Assembly: GCA_013115145.1 (NCBI GenBank)
Contig: JAAPAO010000011.1
Location: forward strand, 62,001 to 126,000
Direction of reading: 5' to 3'
DNA length: 64,000 bases
Source: Perkinsus chesapeaki
Taxonomy: Eukaryota > Perkinsozoa > Perkinsida > Perkinsidae
Below the pieces are notes generated by a model that saw nothing but the letters and a program-made list of their open reading frames with translations, did no database searches and was not told the DNA's origin. The translations under genes were made by a program, and so were the position numbers. Positions 58,440 through 64,000 of the stretch are shown here, one piece after another; the stretch's first letter is position 1, and every line of letters starts with the position of its first letter.

Positions 58440-58729
58440 TTAGGAACCCATGATAATGTTGTTGATGGGGATGAACACGAGCTTGATGGTATACCCGATG
58501 AAGCCCATGATGCAGAAACCGATGAAGCAGGCAGACGCCATCTTCTTGAACTCTGAAAGATACAAGTACAGCCCCGATGGTAGTAGCCTACAACAGAACA
58601 CCTACCCTTCGCATCAGGCTTCTCGCACTTCTGGATAAGCCTTCTGGAGTCAATAGCGAATTCGCGGAGACCGGTGTTGACATATCCGATAGGGTTGGAC
58701 TTGTCGTTGATGAGTTCGTTGAATCCCAT
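58440..58729 (-). CDS. SEC61G: Sec61 gamma subunit of the ER translocon
   Basis: Single-pass tail-anchored subunit (SecE homologue) of the Sec61 channel in the ER membrane. Two exons joined by one intron (GTAGGTGTTC...TTTCAG) give about 77 residues. The first holds the amphipathic helix region [22 protein letters not shown], here residues 22-43. The second reads [37 protein letters not shown]. The KPDxKEFxKxA...GFxIMGFIG...KLxxIPINNII pattern is diagnostic. Length is close to the usual 68-70 residues plus a short N-terminal extension. Confidence 0.93.
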
Positions 58730-58996
58730 GTGTAGATGAAAAATTCAGGAGACACTGCCAAACGGAGGATGATCGAAACCCTCGAGCCCGAAGCAACGCA
58801 AGCCTGCTAAAGTGACCAGGGTGAAGTGTATGGTATAAAAGATGTACACAACTGCAGCAGCGTCATGATGAGTGATAGGTGGAGAGCACCTTCATACCAC
58901 CGCCGAATTCAAAGCATATTAATCAAATCGGTGTCCTTGTACAAAAAACGTTTCAATAGTATAAACAATTACTTCCAAGATATCGTACATGGCCAA
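58730..58996. other. Intergenic between Sec61 gamma and Cdc50
   Basis: Under 270 bp. No gene seen. Holds the Sec61 gamma promoter and the Cdc50 3' end. Confidence 0.4.
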
Positions 58997-60720
58997 TTAT
59001 CGATCTCCCCATTCGAGGTAGTCAGTACCACCGAGCCTGCTCTTCCGGCGTAGGAAGGTGATGGTAAAGACTATGGCAAATACGCCACATACAGCACCAA
59101 CTGCTATATAGGCATAACCCAGTATACCGTTCTTGCCACCAGCCCAAGTGGTAGTGGCGATGACAATACTTTTAGTGCCTTGGTACTGATCTGATGGGAA
59201 GTTGTCCGACACAGTGAAACGGACGACATCGCCAGTCTGAACATGAAGCTAAATTAATAATACCACATTCCCTCCAAATCACCTTTAGATCATCATCTAT
59301 TCGAGCATACATCTTTCTAAATGTGGGCAGCCCAGCCGGTCTCATCCAACCGATGAAACGGCCATTAAGCAATCCCCAGCCAGCTGGGTTGAGCTTACGC
59401 TCATAGCCCTCAGCAGCACTACACGGGAACTCAGGATCAACACCATCAACTCCCCCAGGAACCTAAACACACCAATATGCCGCCTCAACACCATGGTCGT
59501 ACTGCTTACCAAAGTGAACTTGCATGAAGCACTGTCGGTCATGTAATTGGTGCAGGCCGTGTGGTTAATAGCAGGATCAGCCGTAGCGCTCATAACATAT
59601 ATTTTCTTGTACTCAGAGGCATTCTGCTGAGCTTCTATCGGAACCTAATAAATAACCGCCGTCCAGTAGCAGCGACTGTTGGGTGGGGGCCTACGCAAAT
59701 TTGAGGAGGCGCGTAGAAGTTGAGCCACATGTTGAGAGACACTTGGTTCTGGACGCCATCGTCGATGAACCCTTCAGGATCCAAATTGTCGTACTTGTAC
59801 GTCACATCATCCTCCCAGGCCACCACCGTATTGGTCTGAAATGAAGCCAATGAATGGGCCAACTAACGTTGAGAGCTCACCTCGGTGATGTTGTTGCTTT
59901 GCCAGACCTGAGATCCCGAGCGCTTGGTATCGATGATGTAGGAATCATTAAAAGTCGAGCGCGCGATGATTCCACACGGGTAGTTACTGAAAGCAACAAG
60001 TGCGGGGAGGAGCAGCTGTGTGGTAGACATATCACTTTCTCTCAAATGGGTCTCTCTCCCACGGGCTGCAGTCACCGTTAGCTCCTCGCTTAGTAGACAC
60101 ATCACTCGGCCCTGAAAAAAGAATATAACAGAAAGAGCCCGAGATGCACCAGTCTTACGGGCTAGCTGATAGTAGTCTCGTGAAGCGATATAGCGTCTGT
60201 GATTCTGGTAGAAATTGGTGAGCTCGTAGTATCTGAAACGGTTACATTCCCACTATACAGCAACAGCAGCACTTACACATATATAGGAGCATCCATATCT
60301 TGGTCAATCTCTATCTCAACAGGAAACAGTCCTGTGGTGGAGAGATCGGTGTAGTCTCGACGGAGCTCATTGGTGCTCTTGTCAGCCTGGAGCAAGGCCA
60401 CCCTCCAGCGACTTTATCCCATTCTTCTCAGAACCTACCTCGACTAGGCCTATACCAATAGCAATGAATGCCGCAGCAAATCCAACAAAGGTGGCAATGA
60501 CCCATCTGAAGGGAAGGATTGCTCAAGTAGTAGACAAATTGACAACTTACTTAGGGCTGAGCAATGGCTGCCATGCCCGCACTCTCTGCTGAATGATATC
60601 ATTATCATACTGCTTCCTAGAGTGATGCTGCTGCTGACGTTGCCTTGTCTCTGGTGGCCTTGATGAACTCTGAGGAGAAGTCGAAGCTTCGGGCGGTGCA
60701 GGAGGTGGAGGAGGAGCCAT
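58997..60720 (-). CDS. CDC50/LEM3 family, P4-ATPase beta subunit
   Basis: Family function: partner of phospholipid flippases, needed for their exit from the ER and for activity. The N-terminus is proline-rich (MAPPPPPAPPEAS), then RVRAWQPLLSPKWVIATFVG, the conserved AWQPxLxP and first TM. The ectodomain shows YYELTNFYQNHRRYIASRD, DCSPWERD, YPCGIIARSTFNDSY, IAWxD-type VVAWEDDV, and an FMxWMR-like RFIGWMRPAGLPTFRKMYAR. The second TM (GYAYIAVGAVCGVFAIVF) precedes a short basic tail ending YLEWGDR. About eight short introns. N-glycosylation sites are present in the loop. Start ATG 60718-60720; an upstream in-frame ATG at 60756 would add 12 residues. Confidence 0.9.
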
Positions 60721-61315
60721 AAAATGAACTGATACGGGCATGAAGAGAGATATCAACTCAGAGCCCTGAAGCTTTGTAGTGGCAATTTATTCACCATAAA
60801 GGGTAAAACAGCGCAATCATTATTATTATCATCGGCCTCCTCATCACCTTGTCGTTGTTGTTGTAGTAGTAGACTGTTGTACCACAAGCCCAATCTCACG
60901 ATCTGCAAGGATAGACTATCCTACACAGTAACATAATAACAATCAACCAACAGCAGCAGCAGCAGCAGCAGTGATAGCAATGCGCCTTAAGGATCTCAAT
61001 ATGAAGAGGAAGAGCAAGTGTAATGGCAATGTGGCAGCGGCAGCAGCAGTCGTAGAAAAGGAAGGACAATGTCATATATCAGCAGCCTTAATCGATAAAA
61101 ATGACCAGACTTGATAGTAATGACAAACGGAGAATGAAAAGCTGTTATTCATGCGAGCGCCGGCGGCGGCAAATGGTTACCCAATGTGTAGCCGTTGAAG
61201 ATAGTACACTGTAATGCCGTCATCAGAAGGCAAGGTATGGCAAGTGTTAATAGGATTCGAGCTCTCACCACATCACAAGTCGATCACTATAAGACTTGTT
61301 GTCGGCGTTACAAGC
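60721..61315. repeat. Intergenic with trinucleotide (CAG/TTG/ATT) runs
   Basis: About 600 bp between eIF4E and Cdc50, rich in trinucleotide tracts: a perfect (CAG)7 at 60951-60971, a further CAG cluster near 61040, and ATT/TTG runs near 60810-60875. No gene recognised. Confidence 0.65.
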
Positions 61316-62400
61316 CTATGCGTTCTGACCGGCGGCGGTGGCATCGCCACCAATATCGTCGTCGTCACCATCATCGGTCTTGCTCTTGAGGGAGAGCTCC
61401 AATGGAACATGAGATGGGTCCTTGGTGAAGTACTCAAACGACATGCTTGTGGGATGCCGCCGATTCAAAGCTTGCTCTCGCTGTTGCTGATTCTCATCCG
61501 AGTTCTCCTCACCAGACGAGGTCAACGGCGCAAAGAGGGGCCTGACATTAATAACGACGCCATAACACAACTAGCGCGGTTTTCACTTTAGGCTGCTTAC
61601 GCAATAGCCCCTTTAAACAAATGCCCCAACCGAAGGACCTCATCCTTATTGGATGTCCCTATCCACAACGCTAATCGTATGTTATACTTTCGCACTGAGC
61701 ATACTGCGCCACATACTGCATCAACACCAGTTCCCCGATTGGGAAAAGTGCCTCCAATCAGTGATAATAACATATTTAACCACGACTCATCGATACTCTG
61801 AAAACGGCCAACAATCATATAGACAACAACGCGTAGCTGAAGCATACCTCCTTTTGTTGCCCTGAGCCCGCGCCACGTTTAACTGGTCGATCAACAGATA
61901 CCATCCATCTGCCTCCCTTTGCACATGTCTCATCCTCCCACATCGGGGCAATGCCTTGCCGGAATACACTATAATCAGCATAGGTCAGTCGACTTGGCGG
62001 AGATACGTTATTAAAGACCCGCCAAAAGTCCTCTACAGTGCTAAAATCGAGTACTCGCTTTTGTGTGCCCTTCCAGTTGTCCTTCTTATCCTACAATGAA
62101 GGCACTGAGACCGTACGACTACACAATTGCCGGTACCTTGGTCTGAGCCTGATACATAAGCCAGAAGCTCCACGTATGCTCTAACGGATGAGGCTTATTA
62201 GAGGGGGGAGGGGCTGTCCCACTGCTACTCGAACATGCCTCGAAATCAGCAGCGTCATCATCAGCAGCAGCCTCGGAATTATTGCTAATTGATGCACCGG
62301 ACTCTTCCGGTAGCCTATGTAAAGATGAGTGTTCCATCCCCACATTCGATGGGGTAATGGTACCAGTACCAGACATTGCCTCGGAAACTTCTCTATTCAT
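61316..62400 (-). CDS. eIF4E-family cap-binding protein
   Basis: Binds the mRNA 5' cap for translation initiation. After an acidic Ser-rich N-terminus (MNREVSEAMSGTG) comes HPLEHTWSFWLMYQAQTK, spliced to DKKDNWKGTQKRVLDFSTVEDFWRVF. Cap-contact tryptophans are all in place: NW before KGT, MWEDE with the adjacent Glu, and LALW. Other conserved parts are GGRWYLLID, SWLNMLLSLIG and VCGAVCSVR. Unlike the ~217-residue human protein, it has a long tail: an intron after LFKGAIA leads to about 84 more residues rich in Gln, Glu and a run of Asp before TAG 61316-61318. Four short introns. The core looks functional. The extended C-terminus sets it apart from canonical eIF4E1. Confidence 0.88.
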
Positions 62401-63384
62401 ACTGCATAAGATACATCATCAACGCGCGTCCCAAAAAGGTTCCAAAGGTAGCCACGATCGCTGCATGGCGCACGCCCATGGGATCTATTCCCCTTTTTCA
62501 GGCGAGCGCAAGTTGCCAAGGCGGAGCGATACTGTTACATGTTTGCGAAAAATGCCTTTGACGAATCGGTCGCATTGAAAGGCAGTGAAATTGGCATTTT
62601 ATTGTCGCTGGATGTGTTTGGTTGCGTCAAACTGTTTCAAGGTACTATGCTTCTGGTTAAAGAATTAACCTCTGAAGTACTTCTGTCGAAAATCGCATAA
62701 CGGCATCTTTCACTTCAAATTTTTTCCACTTGTTTTGTTTTTGGAACTACAGAACCCTTCAAAATGGTTTTTCTTACATATCCCAATAGCAAACCTCATC
62801 GAAGCCTCTCAATCGATAGGAGATCCTTTAACTACTGTAGTGCGGACGTGTACGGTGGGTTATCCAGTAATTTTGGCAAGTAAACAGAAGTTTTGGTATG
62901 ATTTTCTAGACTGCGCAGGATCTTTTGGGCCAATAAAATCCCTTAATGTACATTAATCAGCCCCTTGTTGATTTTTCCTCAGTGTCATTGCTCACCTCCT
63001 ATCCCCATATGCCCTCATACCACACAGTTGCACCTAGTTCAGAGACTTCTCCTGAAAGCATTACGGTATAGATAGTGTTTGGACATGGCAGGTGATGTAG
63101 TAATAAAAGGATAGGCTTCGGATTAGCGTATATTTACATCGCTTGAACACCTCTTTGTATTTCCATATTCCTACAGCTGGCTTCTGGCCACTCTTGACCG
63201 TTTAAAAAATGGCATTTTCCCAAGATTCACCGCGTTCTCTAATTTGACTATTGCTGGACTTTATGTGATCATGATAAGTAACCACAGTTTGAGTTGCTGA
63301 AACAGTGTGGAGTTGACTAGAGGGTAAAATACCGGTTTTATGTATCATCGTCAGCCTTTCTTCGGCCGCCTCTCAATAGTGTCT
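62401..63384. other. Divergent intergenic region
   Basis: About 985 bp between eIF4E (minus) and the HSA gene (plus), presumably containing both promoters. AT-rich with T runs near 62715. I see no gene. Confidence 0.45.
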
Positions 63385-64000
63385 ATGGCACAATCGACGG
63401 CAACGGCGGCCAGCCATCACAGGCGGAAACGTCCTCGGCAGAGCTCGGGGGCTGGTGGCAGTACCACAATTAGAACGGTGAAGGATATGCCTACAGTGGA
63501 GATGAGAGAGGCTTTGAATCGAGATACGGAGATGGGCAGAGTACTGCTGGAACGTGGTTATTTGGGCTCCAAGTTGTACAACGGTCCTGATATCACTACA
63601 GGGCTATTGCCTGGACGACATGACCAGATCCTAGCTGAGATGAAGTGGGTACAAGCAGATGTAGCAGGTTTGAGGGATCTTAAGCAAGCTCAATGTCGAC
63701 GGGTGGCATCAGCGGTAAAGGAGTATTGGCGTGTACGTACAAAACAGCAGGAGCATGGCGGTGGCAAACATGTGAGGTTGGATAGGAAAGGTGGTGAAGT
63801 GAAGGAACAATTGCAGAGAGCAGCAGGCAGCATAGCTGCAAATAGCAGCAGTGCCCCTACGTCATCGCCAAACGTCGACACTGTTATGGAGGAACCTGAT
63901 GAGATTACGGTATCTTCAGATGAGGCGGAGTCGCAGTTCTCGAATGCTGCTGAGGCGAGGGCTAGTATTGATCCATTGCGTGATATAATAGACCGTCTTA
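63385..64000 (+). CDS. HSA-domain protein, likely SWI2/SNF2 chromatin remodeller (N-terminal part)
   Basis: An open frame starts at ATG 63385 and runs off the window without a stop, at least 205 residues. The N-terminus is basic (SHHRRKRPRQ). Residues about 73-125 read HDQILAEMKWVQADVAGLRD, then CRRVASAVKEYW, an HSA (helicase-SANT-associated) pattern in which a helix with E-M-x-W is followed by a charged A/V-rich helix. HSA domains recruit actin-related proteins and precede the ATPase in SWR1, INO80, SRCAP/EP400 and SNF2 proteins. An acidic Ser-rich region follows (PDEITVSSDEAESQF), as in SWR1-type proteins. The ATPase is not in the window, so the class is inference. No intron seen so far. 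Confidence 0.65.
   Translation, partial: MAQSTATAASHHRRKRPRQSSGAGGSTTIRTVKDMPTVEMREALNRDTEMGRVLLERGYLGSKLYNGPDITTGLLPGRHDQILAEMKWVQADVAGLRDLKQAQCRRVASAVKEYWRVRTKQQEHGGGKHVRLDRKGGEVKEQLQRAAGSIAANSSSAPTSSPNVDTVMEEPDEITVSSDEAESQFSNAAEARASIDPLRDIIDRL

Noticed and set aside
1-64000. CRISPR arrays, bacterial operons, insertion sequences or viral genes
   Set aside because: No regularly spaced direct repeats, transposase, integrase or polymerase of that kind was seen; the repeats present are a tandem duplication and trinucleotide tracts.

Overview
The window is eukaryotic nuclear DNA from a compact, intron-rich protist genome. Almost every conserved gene is cut by short GT-AG introns, mostly about 38-70 nt. 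The standard genetic code fits every conserved gene. The gene set is deeply conserved eukaryotic: topoisomerase II, valyl-tRNA synthetase, an ATR-type kinase, TFIIIC, Sec61 gamma, Cdc50 and eIF4E. Short introns, same-strand gene blocks and a few lineage-specific duplicated membrane or secreted proteins would suit an alveolate such as Perkinsus. That placement is an inference of moderate to low confidence, because no rRNA or spliced-leader gene is present to settle it. Exon structures were assembled by eye from reading frame, splice sites and family knowledge, so individual junctions may be off.

Layout. 1-9.1 kb is densely packed: the start of an unknown minus gene, a ZNRD2-like zinc-ribbon gene, a small single-TM protein, dihydropteridine reductase, a possible methyltransferase-like protein, the Golgi SNARE GOS1, a small divergent gene, and an RRM/KH RNA-binding protein with a CysRS-like tail. 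9.3-39.2 kb is a plus-strand block: a small unknown gene, a MAPR/cytochrome-b5-like protein, a large polytopic membrane protein with a cupredoxin-like segment, valyl-tRNA synthetase, a TPR protein, DNA topoisomerase II and a TFIIIC large-subunit-like protein. 39.2-45.7 kb is an accessory stretch: a ~1.9 kb tandem duplication, each unit carrying an intronless single-TM protein gene, followed by a small secreted protein and a third fragment of the repeat. 45.7-62.4 kb is a minus-strand block: a WD40-like protein with an in-frame stop followed by more open frame, a small mitochondrial-type protein, ATR kinase, a mitochondrial Obg GTPase, Sec61 gamma, Cdc50 and eIF4E. From 63.4 kb a plus-strand HSA-domain chromatin-remodeller gene runs off the right edge.

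The genes do not form one pathway. They group loosely into genome maintenance and transcription (topoisomerase II, ATR, TFIIIC, HSA protein), translation (ValRS, eIF4E, Obg) and the secretory pathway (GOS1, Sec61 gamma, Cdc50). The material most likely to be new is the duplicated membrane protein with a changing ectodomain, the cupredoxin-like polytopic protein, the methyltransferase-like gene, the KH/CysRS-tail fusion, and the small spliced genes that single-frame ORF calling would miss.
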